A stretch of DNA of 64,000 nt from JABDIP01 sp965227455 (GCA_965227455.1 OZ245752.1:2604001-2668000); one strand, 5' to 3'. Shown: positions 15,835 through 24,871, counted from the stretch's first letter. Notes: generated by a model not told the origin, from the sequence alone. A program made the numbers and translations.

Positions 15835-16959
15835 TCAGCCGGCTGTGTCCTCGAACGGATAGGCGCAGATCCGGCCGCTCCAGCTCGATCCGTCCTCGGC
15901 CTGCACCTCGACTTCGGTGCCGGGCTCCCACCAGCCGCGCTCCATCATCGCGAAGCCGATGGTCCTCTCGAACCGCGGCGACCACACGGCGGTCGGTATG
16001 CGGCCTACCTGTTCGCCGCCCGCACTCAGCGTCCAGGGTATCGTGCAGGCCGGCGCCCCGGCGCCTTCAATGCGGATTCCGCGCAGCTTGCGCGCCGGGC
16101 CCTCAGCTGCGATCCGCTGCAACGCCGCCTTGCCGATGAAGTCGGGCCCGTCCATCGCGCAGAATCTCTCCAGCCCCACTTCGAATGGGTTGTTGGCCCG
16201 CGTCATCTCATTGCCATAGGACAGCAGGCCGCCTTCGACCCGCTCGATCAGGTTCGGGCAGCCCGGACCAACGTCGAGATCGGCGCCGGCCTCCCAAAGC
16301 GCATCCCACAGATCGAGCGCCAGCGATGGCGCGTCAAGATAGATCTCGAATCCGCCCTGCTTCGACCAGCCCGACCGGGCGACCACCAGTGGATGGTCCC
16401 GGAATTCCAGTTGCTCGAAGCGGAAGAACCGGATCGCCCGTACCGCCTCGCCGAACACCCGGGCCATCAGATCATCGGATTTGGGCCCCTGAACCGCCAG
16501 CGGATAGACCTCGGGCTCGGCAAGTGTCACATCCAGCCCAAAGCCCAAAGCCAGGCCCTTGGCCCACAGCAGCGCATCGGAATCGGCCAGCGACAGCCAA
16601 AACCGGTCTTCCGCCAGCTTCAAGGCAACGGGGTCGTTGATCAGGCCGCCGGTCTCGTCGACCAGCGGTGCGTAGACGCATTGACCGATCTGGGCCCGGC
16701 TCAGGTTGCGTGGCGTCATCATCTGGGTGAGCCGGGCCGCGTCCGGGCCGGCAAGTTCGACCTGCCGCTCGCAACTCACGTCCCAGAGCTGAACGTGCCG
16801 ACGCAGGTGCCAGTAATCCTCCTCCAGCGAGCGGAACACGGTCGCCAGCAGCATGTGGTTATAGACCGTGTAGGCCTTCACGCCCGCCGCCGCCACGCGA
16901 GGCGTATAAGGCGTGGAGCGGGTTCGACTGGTTATCGCGATCGCCGGCGCCGTCGTCAT
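15835..16959 (-). CDS. DmdA-like THF-dependent methyltransferase (GcvT superfamily)
   Basis: 374-aa aminomethyltransferase-fold protein that matches the DMSP demethylase DmdA pattern rather than GcvT: GVKAYTVYNHMLL (26-38), WDVSCERQVEL (59-69), LVDETGGLINDPV (99-111), LADSDALLWAKGLA (125-138) and SGWSKQGGFEIYL (196-208). DmdA moves a methyl group from dimethylsulfoniopropionate to tetrahydrofolate. The frame is open far upstream; the ATG at 16959 is chosen because AGAGGA precedes it and the family N-terminus begins there. Orthologues acting on other methyl donors exist, and the adjacent betaine-type genes make that possible. It reads toward the aminotransferase gene with only a 13-base gap. 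Confidence 0.85.
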   Translation of the reverse strand: MTTAPAIAITSRTRSTPYTPRVAAAGVKAYTVYNHMLLATVFRSLEEDYWHLRRHVQLWDVSCERQVELAGPDAARLTQMMTPRNLSRAQIGQCVYAPLVDETGGLINDPVALKLAEDRFWLSLADSDALLWAKGLALGFGLDVTLAEPEVYPLAVQGPKSDDLMARVFGEAVRAIRFFRFEQLEFRDHPLVVARSGWSKQGGFEIYLDAPSLALDLWDALWEAGADLDVGPGCPNLIERVEGGLLSYGNEMTRANNPFEVGLERFCAMDGPDFIGKAALQRIAAEGPARKLRGIRIEGAGAPACTIPWTLSAGGEQVGRIPTAVWSPRFERTIGFAMMERGWWEPGTEVEVQAEDGSSWSGRICAYPFEDTAG

Positions 16960-17104
16960 GGGCAACGTCCTCTGAGCCCGCACTGTCGGTGCGGCAGAGT
17001 GTGCCCGCTTCGGATTCGCGGAACCAGTCCGGGAGCGTCGGAAACCGACCGATCTCCGGATTTCGGGCGTGGCCGCGTCTGCCCCTGGATTGGCCGTCGG
17101 CACC

Positions 17105-18523
17105 CTAGGATGACGTGTCGACCCGGCTGCTCCAGGACTGGCTGAACCCGACCGCCAGGATCGCCGCAAAGGTAACGGCCACGGCCGGGATCTGCAGGCT
17201 GAAATCCACCAGGGCGTGAGTGCCGACCAATACGGTGGCGCAGAACCCCGACCATCCATAAACGAATGCGCTTCGCCGGCGACGGAGTCCGGACAGCGAC
17301 CGGCGTGCCAGCAACCCTATGGCCACGACCAGGCTTGCGGCGGCCGGAATGCCAAGTTCGAGCGCGTTCTCAAGATAGGTGTTGTGGGCCTTGATGAAAC
17401 GCCCGGGTATCTCCGGGTTGCGAAGCGCCCTGAAGACATCTTCGTACGTCCCGTAGCCGACGCCGAACCAGGGCGATTCCAGGATTCCGCCGATCGTGGC
17501 CCGGTAGACGGTCAGACGGGCATTGCCCGACAGGTCCGACCCGATGAGCGCCTCCAGCCGTTCGACGAAGCCCGAGCCCGAGACGGCAAAATAGTACAGC
17601 GAGGCCAGCAGCATCAGCCCGGAGAATGCAAGCGCCGTCACACGCCGTGCCCGGAGCTTGAAACTGAGACCGACCAGGAAGACGACGAGCGCCAGGGCGG
17701 AGGACAGGATTCCGGCACGCGACTGGGTGAGGAACAGCCCGGCCAGGTTCAGCGGCACCGAGGCAAGCGCGCCCATGATCCAGGGCGTCATGCCGCCGAG
17801 CAGATCGCCGGCGAACTGCTTGAGGCTCGCTTGGTCGATCCCGATCCTGTTAAAGGCGCGGAAGAGATATGCCAGGGCGCACAGCAGCCCCAGCCCGCAA
17901 TAGGTCGCGAAGCTGTTGCGGTTGACGAAGGTGCTGGTGACCGTGTCGTGGTAGGCCCATTTGTCGAACCAGAGGATCGCCTCATTGCCGCTGAGCACCA
18001 CGGCCACGCCGTAGGCGCTGTAGAGGCCGCTGGCGATGGCGATCGCCGCGACCGCCCGATCGGCCCGGCGCCCGTCGCGCGCGCCCTGCAGCACCAGCCA
18101 GAAGATCGCGCCATAGGCCGACAGCCTGAGCACCGCGCTCAGCGTATCGCGCGGCGACAGGCTGATCGGCGCCAATTCCGCCGACGATTGGACCGCGGGG
18201 TCGAGCGACCAGAAGGGATGGGCGGCGGAGACCGGCAGGATGGGGACGGTCTGCAGGAGCGCGAACAGGACGGTCATGCAAAACAGCATCGCCGGAAGCC
18301 AGACCCGCCGCAATGCGATGGCCGCAGGCGTGGCAGATCGGAGATGTGCAAGAGACCAGAGCACGAGCAGGCCGCCGGCCAGCACCACCAGGAGGTTCCA
18401 GGACCAGGGCCGGTTGCTGCCGAAGGGCAGCGGCGACAGCAGCACCACCGCCAATGTCAGCCAGTAGAGCACGACGCCCTGTCGTCCGGACCGGTCCGTC
18501 GCCGCAGGGATGGCCGTGATCAT
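17105..18523 (-). CDS. O-antigen ligase/polymerase family membrane protein
   Basis: 472-aa protein with about ten to twelve hydrophobic segments and a long periplasmic loop. Within that loop the stretch GVGYGTYEDVF and then KAHNTYLENALELGI is the Wzy_C/O-antigen ligase hallmark with its conserved His. Such proteins join or polymerise undecaprenyl-linked glycans on the periplasmic side. The ATG overlaps the stop of the upstream gene at 18520, so the two form an operon. It is separated from the Wzy-like gene at 27333, so the locus may hold both a ligase and a polymerase. Confidence 0.85.
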   Translation of the reverse strand: MITAIPAATDRSGRQGVVLYWLTLAVVLLSPLPFGSNRPWSWNLLVVLAGGLLVLWSLAHLRSATPAAIALRRVWLPAMLFCMTVLFALLQTVPILPVSAAHPFWSLDPAVQSSAELAPISLSPRDTLSAVLRLSAYGAIFWLVLQGARDGRRADRAVAAIAIASGLYSAYGVAVVLSGNEAILWFDKWAYHDTVTSTFVNRNSFATYCGLGLLCALAYLFRAFNRIGIDQASLKQFAGDLLGGMTPWIMGALASVPLNLAGLFLTQSRAGILSSALALVVFLVGLSFKLRARRVTALAFSGLMLLASLYYFAVSGSGFVERLEALIGSDLSGNARLTVYRATIGGILESPWFGVGYGTYEDVFRALRNPEIPGRFIKAHNTYLENALELGIPAAASLVVAIGLLARRSLSGLRRRRSAFVYGWSGFCATVLVGTHALVDFSLQIPAVAVTFAAILAVGFSQSWSSRVDTSS

Positions 18524-19209
18524 GGCGCCTGCCGCAGCAGGCTGCGCCTGGCCCGCCGCAGGGCTGCGGCACTGTCCGGGTTCTCCAGCATGGTGACGAC
18601 GATCAGCAGGTCCCGCTCTTCACGGGCCAGCCGGACCAGAACTTCCGGATCGTCGTTCCACAGATGGTCGAACTGCGACCGGAACATCAGACGGTCGGCC
18701 GAAGTCAGATACGGCCAGAGGCGCAGGATCAGGATAACCCGGATGTCGGTCCGGAAAGGATCGTAGGGGCCGGCGCGCACCGCCGCCCGCAGGGCCGTCA
18801 GCGCTCCCTCCGGATCCTGACGGTATTCCAGCCGCATCGCGGCCAGCCGCAGCCAGGAGATCGGGTCGGCGGGCGCCTGTCGCAGGCCGTCCTCGGTGGC
18901 GCCGACGGCCGTGCGAAATGCCGGCTCGGCCCGATCCCGGTCCTCGCCATGGCCGCGGGCGATGATCCAGGACGCCCGGCCGTAGTCGCGATAGTAGCCG
19001 GGCTGGCGAAACCATTCGAGCGCGCCCCGCCGGGTCTCCACCAGCCGGTCCAGCGCGGCCGGGCTGACCGTCCGGTCGTCGTTGAGCGCGGCGATGACCG
19101 GGTCGCCGGGCGCCGCCGTCAATGCGGCCATGAGTTGCAGTCCGCCGATCGCCAGCATGGCCAGGCCGACCAGCAGCAGGGCGACAACCGGGATCAGCCT
19201 GGCGGCCAT
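18520..19209 (-). CDS. Membrane-anchored helical-repeat protein, hypothetical
   Basis: About 229 aa. A single N-terminal hydrophobic segment (about residues 5-30) is followed by an Ala/Leu/Arg-rich helical part containing paired-helix stretches such as AEPAFRTAVGATEDGLRQAPADPISWLRLAAMRL, which look like degenerate TPR units; I give only the motif pieces PADPISWLRLA and PEGALTALRAAV as the clearest. The ATG at 19209 is preferred since the hydrophobic anchor starts there; the frame is open to 19332. It overlaps the O-antigen ligase-like gene by four bases and probably assists it in the periplasm. Confidence 0.7.
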   Translation of the reverse strand: MAARLIPVVALLLVGLAMLAIGGLQLMAALTAAPGDPVIAALNDDRTVSPAALDRLVETRRGALEWFRQPGYYRDYGRASWIIARGHGEDRDRAEPAFRTAVGATEDGLRQAPADPISWLRLAAMRLEYRQDPEGALTALRAAVRAGPYDPFRTDIRVILILRLWPYLTSADRLMFRSQFDHLWNDDPEVLVRLAREERDLLIVVTMLENPDSAAALRRARRSLLRQAP

Positions 19210-19463
19210 GATCGCTCGCACTTCATGACAACCCATCCTAGTGCCGCCGGCGGGTTCCGATCCCGGATCCCGATCACGCACAATCCTTCGGTTTCTAAGG
19301 AACTCGGTATTCCAACCAAGTGTTCGCCCCACATTTCATAGTCGCCCATCGTCGGCTGCCAGTATTACAGTATCGCTACGGTCGCCTCACCAAGGGTTGC
19401 GGTGTCCGATTAACCATGCCATAGTTTATCATCACATAGTTTTCCCTAAGATAGGGGGCAAAA

Positions 19464-19946
19464 ATGTTCAAAAGAATACGAATAATCATCGCATCAACAT
19501 TTGCCATCTCACTCGCTGCAGCAACCATTGGTTTAGGAGTTGTTGCGAAAGCGCAGACAACGTGCGGTATTAGTCAGGACGGATTAGTCGCACTTATTGG
19601 GGACAGTCTATCCCCTGTCTCGAACCCGTTGGTAGCTTCTCCGGGACAACTTGGAAGCGCAGCCGCGGGCATTGTCGGCACGTCGCCGGAATGCGCCGTC
19701 GATCTGGTGGTGGCGCTCTGCACCATCCGGCCCGATGCGGCCGAGATCGTGCCGGCCGTCGCCGGCGTGGCGCCCAGCCAGGCCCCCGCGATCCAGCAGG
19801 CGGCCACCGACAGCTGCGCCCCGACGGGCGTCGTTCCCGCCGCCGGTTACGAGGGTCCCTATGAAGGCCCGTATGACGACGATAAATTCGACGAGGACGA
19901 CGACGACTTCGACGAGGACGATGACGACGGCGCTAGCCCGACCTGA
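19464..19946 (+). CDS. Small secreted protein with Asp-rich tail
   Basis: 160 aa. Residues 1-30 are a clear Sec signal peptide cut after an Ala-x-Ala motif (AKAQ). The mature part has four Cys residues in a small Ala/Val-rich helical region, then a Gly/Pro/Tyr turn (YEGPYEGPY) and a tail with long runs of Asp and Glu. GGGGG lies seven bases before the ATG. Such acidic tails can bind calcium or mimic polyanions; the family is not recognised. It stands just upstream of the exopolysaccharide-initiating transferase, and the preceding 250 bases are AT-richer than average. Confidence 0.7.
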   Translation: MFKRIRIIIASTFAISLAAATIGLGVVAKAQTTCGISQDGLVALIGDSLSPVSNPLVASPGQLGSAAAGIVGTSPECAVDLVVALCTIRPDAAEIVPAVAGVAPSQAPAIQQAATDSCAPTGVVPAAGYEGPYEGPYDDDKFDEDDDDFDEDDDDGASPT

Positions 19947-20207
19947 CGGATAGGGAGGGGGTAGCTCGTTTTCGAGGCGCGCAATTGCCGCGCGGATGGT
20001 GTTGATCAGGAAACCCTGCCCTTGTCGCGGGCGCCCGTTTCTGGACGGCCGGTGGCAGGGGTACGCCGAATGACCCAATCGGCGACCGAATGAGCCGGGA
20101 AACCGCCCCACCGGATTTGGCAACAGGGCGGACCACCGGGATGGACACACAAAGGAGACACGTCCGCACGCGCTAACGGTTCATACAAAGGAAAAACAAA
20201 AGACTCC

Positions 20208-21683
20208 ATGGGGGCATCGATGACCATCGACACATCGATCGACGTCGCACAGGTAGAAAAGAGCAAACCAAAGCCTTTATCACCCGAGATTCTCGTCGGG
20301 TCCGTTCTGCTCATGGACATTCTGCTGGTCTTCCTTGCCGGATTGCTGGCCCCTACCCTCACCGCCCCCGCCGAAACCCTCCTCCCCGCCGGCCCGCAGC
20401 CGCCGCACGAATTGCTGGTGCTGATGGCGGCGGTGACGTCGGGCGGCGTCTTCTATGCGCTGGGCTGCTACCAGTATCCGCTGCTGTTCTCTCCGACCCC
20501 GCGCATCCGCTCGGTGCTGGCGGCGTGGTTCGTGGTGCTGCTGACCCTGCTGGCCTTCGCCGCCTGCGTGACCTGGCCGGTGGCCCTGCCCGGATGGGTG
20601 CTGTGGTGGGCGGCTGGAGGCGCGGTGCTGCTGGTGGCGGGCCGCTGCGCGTTGAGCCTCGTGCTGGGCAGCCGCACCGTCAGCCGGGCCTTCGCCCAGC
20701 GCGCCGTGGTGGTCGGTGCGGGCGAGCTCGGCCGCCGCCTGGCCGGGCATCTGGCCCGCCGGCCGGACCCGCTGGTGCGGCTGACCGGCTTCGTCGACGA
20801 CCGGGAGAACCGCCGACCGGACTCGGTGGCCGGCCTGCCGGTGCTAGGCGGGCTGGACCGGCTGATCGCGCTGGCCCGCTCCGGCGAGGTGGAGCAGGTG
20901 TTCATCGCCCTGCCCTGGTCGGCGGATACGCGCATCAAGGCGGTGCTGGATCGCCTCGACACCCTGCCGGTGCAGGTGCGCCTGGCGCCGGACCTGGTCG
21001 GCTATGGCCTGCCCCACCGGCCGACCAGCAGCGTCGGCGGCCTGCCGGTTTTGAACGCGGTCGACCGGCCGATCTCGGGCTGGGACTCGCTGGTCAAATC
21101 GGTCGAGGACAAGCTGCTGGGCCTGCTCCTGCTGTTGGCGAGCCTGCCGCTGATGGCGGCGATCGCGATTGCCATCCGCCTGGACAGCCCGGGCCCGATC
21201 CTGTTCCGCCAGACCCGTCTCGGCTTCAACGACCGGCCGTTCGGCATGTTCAAGTTCCGCTCGATGCACCATGCGTTGGCGGACCCGGACGGCAGCGTGC
21301 AGGCGACCCGCGACGATTGCCGGGTCACCCGGGTCGGCCGCTTCCTGCGCCGCTACAGCCTCGACGAGCTGCCGCAGATCTTCAACGTGCTGTCCGGCGA
21401 CATGTCGGTCATCGGCCCCCGGCCGCACCCGGTCGGCATGGTCGCGGCCGGCCGGCGGCTGCATGAGGCGGTGCGGAAATACGCCGCCCGCCACAAGGTC
21501 AAGCCGGGCATCACCGGCTGGGCCCAGGTCAATGGCTGGCGCGGCGCGACCGACACGCTGGAGAAGATCGAGAAGCGGGTCGAATTCGATCTCTACTACA
21601 TCGAGCACTGGTCGCTGTGGCTGGATGTCTGGATTCTGCTGAAGACGGCCATCGTCGTCTTCCGGGACCCGAACGCCTATTAG
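20208..21683 (+). CDS. Polyprenyl glycosylphosphotransferase (exopolysaccharide initiation)
   Basis: 491-aa phosphoglycosyltransferase of the WbaP/WcaJ long type. About five N-terminal TM segments (35-150) precede a Rossmann-like CoA-binding fold (about 160-290, VVGAGELGRRLAGHL) and the catalytic bacterial sugar-transferase domain (about 300-491) with FRQTRLGFNDRPFGMFKFRS and SLDELPQ. It loads the first sugar phosphate onto undecaprenyl phosphate in the inner membrane. ATG at 20208 or 20220 could be the start; the latter has GGGGG just upstream. It leads into the UDP-xylose synthase gene. Confidence 0.92.
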   Translation: MGASMTIDTSIDVAQVEKSKPKPLSPEILVGSVLLMDILLVFLAGLLAPTLTAPAETLLPAGPQPPHELLVLMAAVTSGGVFYALGCYQYPLLFSPTPRIRSVLAAWFVVLLTLLAFAACVTWPVALPGWVLWWAAGGAVLLVAGRCALSLVLGSRTVSRAFAQRAVVVGAGELGRRLAGHLARRPDPLVRLTGFVDDRENRRPDSVAGLPVLGGLDRLIALARSGEVEQVFIALPWSADTRIKAVLDRLDTLPVQVRLAPDLVGYGLPHRPTSSVGGLPVLNAVDRPISGWDSLVKSVEDKLLGLLLLLASLPLMAAIAIAIRLDSPGPILFRQTRLGFNDRPFGMFKFRSMHHALADPDGSVQATRDDCRVTRVGRFLRRYSLDELPQIFNVLSGDMSVIGPRPHPVGMVAAGRRLHEAVRKYAARHKVKPGITGWAQVNGWRGATDTLEKIEKRVEFDLYYIEHWSLWLDVWILLKTAIVVFRDPNAY

Positions 21684-21736
21684 CGGCCGGCCATGAATGG
21701 AATCTCGACACGGATGCATTTATTGGGGACGGCGAC

Positions 21737-22693
21737 ATGGAGCATTCACGCAAGCGTATTCTAGTCACCGGGGGTGCCGGTTTTCTCGGGTCGCACCTCT
21801 GCGAGCGGTTGCTGGACCGTGGCCACGAGATCCTCTGCGTCGACAATTATTTCACCGGCGCCCGCGAGAACATCGCCCACCTGCTGGACAATCGCCAATT
21901 CGAGGTGATGCGGCACGACGTGACCTTCCCGCTCTATGTGGAGGTCGACGAGATCCACAACCTCGCCTGCCCGGCCTCGCCGGTCCATTACCAGCACGAT
22001 CCCGTGCAGACCACCAAGACCAGCGTGCATGGCGCGATTAACATGCTGGGCCTGGCCAAGCGCCTGAAGGCCCGCATCCTCCAGGCCTCCACCAGCGAGG
22101 TCTATGGCGACCCGAACCAGCATCCACAGGCGGAAGAATACTGGGGCAATGTGAATCCGGTCGGGCTGCGCGCCTGCTATGACGAGGGCAAGCGCTGTGC
22201 CGAGACGCTGTTCTTCGACTATCACCGCCAGCACGGGCTGGAGATCAAGGTCGCGCGCATCTTCAACACCTATGGCCCGCGCATGCAACCCAATGACGGG
22301 CGCGTGGTCTCGTCCTTCATCGTGCAGGCGCTCAAGGGCGAGCCCATCACCGTGTACGGCGACGGAAGTCAGACCCGGTCGTTCTGTTATGTGGACGATC
22401 TGGTCGACGGGCTGATCCGGCTGGCCGGCTCCCCGGCGGATGTGACCGGGCCGATCAATCTCGGCAACCCGCGCGAATTCTCCATCCGGGAGCTTGCGGA
22501 GCAGGTCATCGACCTCACCGGCTCGCGGTCCAGGATCGTCGAAAAGCCGCTTCCCCACGACGACCCGAAACAGCGCAAGCCGGACATCGCCCGCGCCAGC
22601 AAGGTCCTGGGCTGGCAGCCGGAGGTGCAGCTGCGCGACGGGCTGGGCAAGACCATCGCCTATTTCGAGAAACATCTGACGATGGCGGCTTGA
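21737..22693 (+). CDS. uxs: UDP-glucuronate decarboxylase (UDP-xylose synthase)
   Basis: 318-aa extended SDR. NAD motif GGAGFLG at residues 12-18, catalytic TSE at 119-121 and YDEGK at 148-152, and the RIFNTYGPRMQPNDGRVVSSF block all match UXS. It converts UDP-glucuronate to UDP-xylose through a keto intermediate. The start ATG at 21737 has GGGGAC upstream; the open frame reaches back into the previous gene. Position after the initiating transferase indicates that xylose is likely a building block of the polysaccharide. Confidence 0.92.
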   Translation: MEHSRKRILVTGGAGFLGSHLCERLLDRGHEILCVDNYFTGARENIAHLLDNRQFEVMRHDVTFPLYVEVDEIHNLACPASPVHYQHDPVQTTKTSVHGAINMLGLAKRLKARILQASTSEVYGDPNQHPQAEEYWGNVNPVGLRACYDEGKRCAETLFFDYHRQHGLEIKVARIFNTYGPRMQPNDGRVVSSFIVQALKGEPITVYGDGSQTRSFCYVDDLVDGLIRLAGSPADVTGPINLGNPREFSIRELAEQVIDLTGSRSRIVEKPLPHDDPKQRKPDIARASKVLGWQPEVQLRDGLGKTIAYFEKHLTMAA

Positions 22694-22731
22694 CGGCCGG
22701 TCGGGGTCCGGCGCCAGGCCGTAGGCAGCGA

Positions 22732-23535
22732 TCAGTGACCGCGCACCCCCATCTGGCTGGCCTTGGCGGATTTCGTCAGCGGCGCGTCGGCTTCGGCCAC
22801 CAGGGTGATATGCGCCCAATGATGGGTCAGGTTGACGGAGTAGTAGGGCCGGTACCGGCCGACGCCCTCCAGCGGCAGGATCTCGTCGAACTGGTTGTCT
22901 AGCACATAGGCGCGGCCATCCAGCTCGACCACCAGCACCGCATGGGCCAGGTCGCGCACCGTGTCGTGGACCACGGCGATGCGCATCTGGTCGTTGGAGA
23001 AGCCGAGATCCATCAGGCTGGCGAATTTGAGGATGGCATAGTCCTCGCAATCCCCGGCTTGGCGCAGCATCTGCAGCGGTGCCGCCCAATGGTCCTCCCG
23101 GCGATAGACCCGTTCGTCGTCGCGATAGGGCACGATGCGGTTGGCGAAGCGGTTGATCTCGGTGAGCTGCTCCAGCGGGTCCGCCCCCTGAAGGTCGCGC
23201 ACCGCCGCCCGCCAGCGCCGCGCCCGCGGCGACCGGCACCCGTCCGGATCGGCATCGCAGGCGGCGATGGTCGGCGCATCGCGCGCCAGCCGCTGCGCGG
23301 CATCCTCCCATTGCGGAATGACGGCCGGATTGCCGGACCGGAACTCCCGGCTGCCGAACAGACCGACAAGCCGGTTGCCGATGGGCTCCGATGGTTCGGA
23401 CAGGATGTATTCGTTAAGCGCGGCCGACGCATCCGGCGCCGCCACTGCCGGCATGGCGAAGCCGAGCGTCGCCAAGCCTGTGGCCAGAATCGCGCCCACA
23501 AGACGGGAGCACGCATGGCGCCCCACTGCAGACAC
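22732..23535 (-). CDS. LapG-like transglutaminase-type cysteine peptidase, secreted
   Basis: About 267 aa with an N-terminal signal peptide ending in an AVAA-like site. The triad of the bacterial transglutaminase-like cysteine peptidase (BTLCP) family is visible: Cys163 in AGDCEDYA, His198 in DLAHAVLVV, and Asp213 in VLDNQ. LapG, the best known member, cleaves a surface adhesin to release biofilm. The GTG at 23535 is chosen for its AGGA ribosome site; a TTG at 23574 is possible. No adhesin or LapD-like gene is nearby. Position between polysaccharide genes suggests a cell-surface role. Confidence 0.85.
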   Translation of the reverse strand: MSAVGRHACSRLVGAILATGLATLGFAMPAVAAPDASAALNEYILSEPSEPIGNRLVGLFGSREFRSGNPAVIPQWEDAAQRLARDAPTIAACDADPDGCRSPRARRWRAAVRDLQGADPLEQLTEINRFANRIVPYRDDERVYRREDHWAAPLQMLRQAGDCEDYAILKFASLMDLGFSNDQMRIAVVHDTVRDLAHAVLVVELDGRAYVLDNQFDEILPLEGVGRYRPYYSVNLTHHWAHITLVAEADAPLTKSAKASQMGVRGH

Positions 23536-23743
23536 TTGGCCATCCTGGCAAATTCCACGGTCGTACCTGACCAAAACCCGCTAGCCCCCATCCTGGATGC
23601 GCGGTCGGCTTCGACGCTAAGAAGCGCCGAACCGATATTTCAGGCTAGGCGGGCAACGATTAATATTGTCTGACGTTGAGGGAAATCGGGCCGGAGATCA
23701 CCCGGGCTAAGCCAATTCCTGGCGCAACCCGCTGAACTTGGGC

Positions 23744-24871
23744 CTAGTGTACTGCGATTGGTTTCCAGTCTTTCGACTGCACACCTACTGACTCCAAGAT
23801 CAAGCTTACATGCCGGTCCCAAGTCAGTTGCTCCAACGCAAAGCTCCTTCCGGCCATCGAAATAGACATTGCCCGCTGCGGCTGTCTTAGTAGAAATCGT
23901 ACTGCTGTCGCAATGTTCGCTGCGTCCCGGCCCTCGACAAGAATTCCCGTCTCGCCATCGTTAATAAAATCGGTCGGACCTCCATTTGCCCCCGCAATGG
24001 CGGCGGCGCCAAATGACATAGCGTCGGCAATGGAGATGCCGAAGCCCTCTAGATCTCTCCAGCCTTTGGTCGAAATCTGCGGATGCAAGAAGATACCACA
24101 AGTCTTGTAGTACTGCTTCGCTTCTTCATTACGAATCCGACCCACAGTACGGACCTGCTGGCCAAGTCTCTCCGAAACAATCAGGGCATCAACCGCTTCG
24201 CGTTCGGGTCCTTCTCCGGCGATATCAAATTGGAAGTCTATGCCTTCGGCCTTGAGCAGCGCAGCTGCACGCACCGCATTGGTCAAATTCTTGCGTTCAA
24301 CTAGTCGACACATGCAGAACATCTTTGAGAAATCCGGTGATGGGACATGACGACGTGCATCCGCCTCGAAAGAAATGCCATTCCACGCGACAACAGAGTC
24401 CCGCAGATCAAAAGGCAGTTCAGCTTGAAACAAGTCGAGGATCGGACCGCTCACAGCCGCCACTAAACTAGCATTGCGAAAAACCCAGTGCATGAGAGGT
24501 AAGAGAGGTCGACGCACAACGAATACCTCACGCCCATGTACGGAGACAATCAACGGCACTTGAAGACCCAACAGAAGGGGCGGGACCGCCATCCGCCACG
24601 TAGTTGCATGAACGATGTCGACCGCCGCTTCCTCCTTGTGTAGTCGGCGGAGTAACAAGAGCATCCGAAGAAACACTGCGAATTGCGTTCCCACTCCCAC
24701 ATTGAAAATTCTCACGGTTTCGCGAGTTTCGAAGCCGACAGGACCTGTGTGTGCGGTGAGTACCGTGACGTCATGCCCTCTTCTCCGATAGGCAAGCGCA
24801 ACTTGCTCTGAATAGGTTTCTACCCCACCAATATCAGGAGAAAACCCTTTCGCGAGAATCAGTGTCTTCAT
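23744..24871 (-). CDS. Glycosyltransferase family 4
   Basis: 375-aa GT-B enzyme. The N-terminal start LILAKGFSPDIGGVETYSEQ carries the GG donor/acceptor loop, and the C-terminal half holds GFGISIADAMSFGAAAIAGANGG with the GT4 acidic donor-binding motif. It should add a sugar to the undecaprenyl-linked polysaccharide on the cytoplasmic side. Codon use is clearly more A/T-rich than the flanking genes, shared with the next genes to 29.5 kb. It is the last gene of the leftward group with the flippase, sulfotransferase, polymerase and GT2. Confidence 0.9.
   Translation of the reverse strand: MKTLILAKGFSPDIGGVETYSEQVALAYRRRGHDVTVLTAHTGPVGFETRETVRIFNVGVGTQFAVFLRMLLLLRRLHKEEAAVDIVHATTWRMAVPPLLLGLQVPLIVSVHGREVFVVRRPLLPLMHWVFRNASLVAAVSGPILDLFQAELPFDLRDSVVAWNGISFEADARRHVPSPDFSKMFCMCRLVERKNLTNAVRAAALLKAEGIDFQFDIAGEGPEREAVDALIVSERLGQQVRTVGRIRNEEAKQYYKTCGIFLHPQISTKGWRDLEGFGISIADAMSFGAAAIAGANGGPTDFINDGETGILVEGRDAANIATAVRFLLRQPQRAMSISMAGRSFALEQLTWDRHVSLILESVGVQSKDWKPIAVH

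Noticed and set aside
17216..18766. Forward open frame of 516 codons opposite the O-antigen ligase-like gene
   Set aside because: Composition is dominated by Arg, Gln, Gly and Asp with no fold pattern, while the reverse strand shows a clear multi-TM protein with a Wzy_C motif.
5184..23730. Identical 15-base string TTCCTGGCGCAACCC in two intergenic regions (5184-5198 and 23716-23730)
   Set aside because: With about two billion position pairs in the window against 4^15 possible strings, about two such matches are expected by chance, and no symmetry supports an operator.
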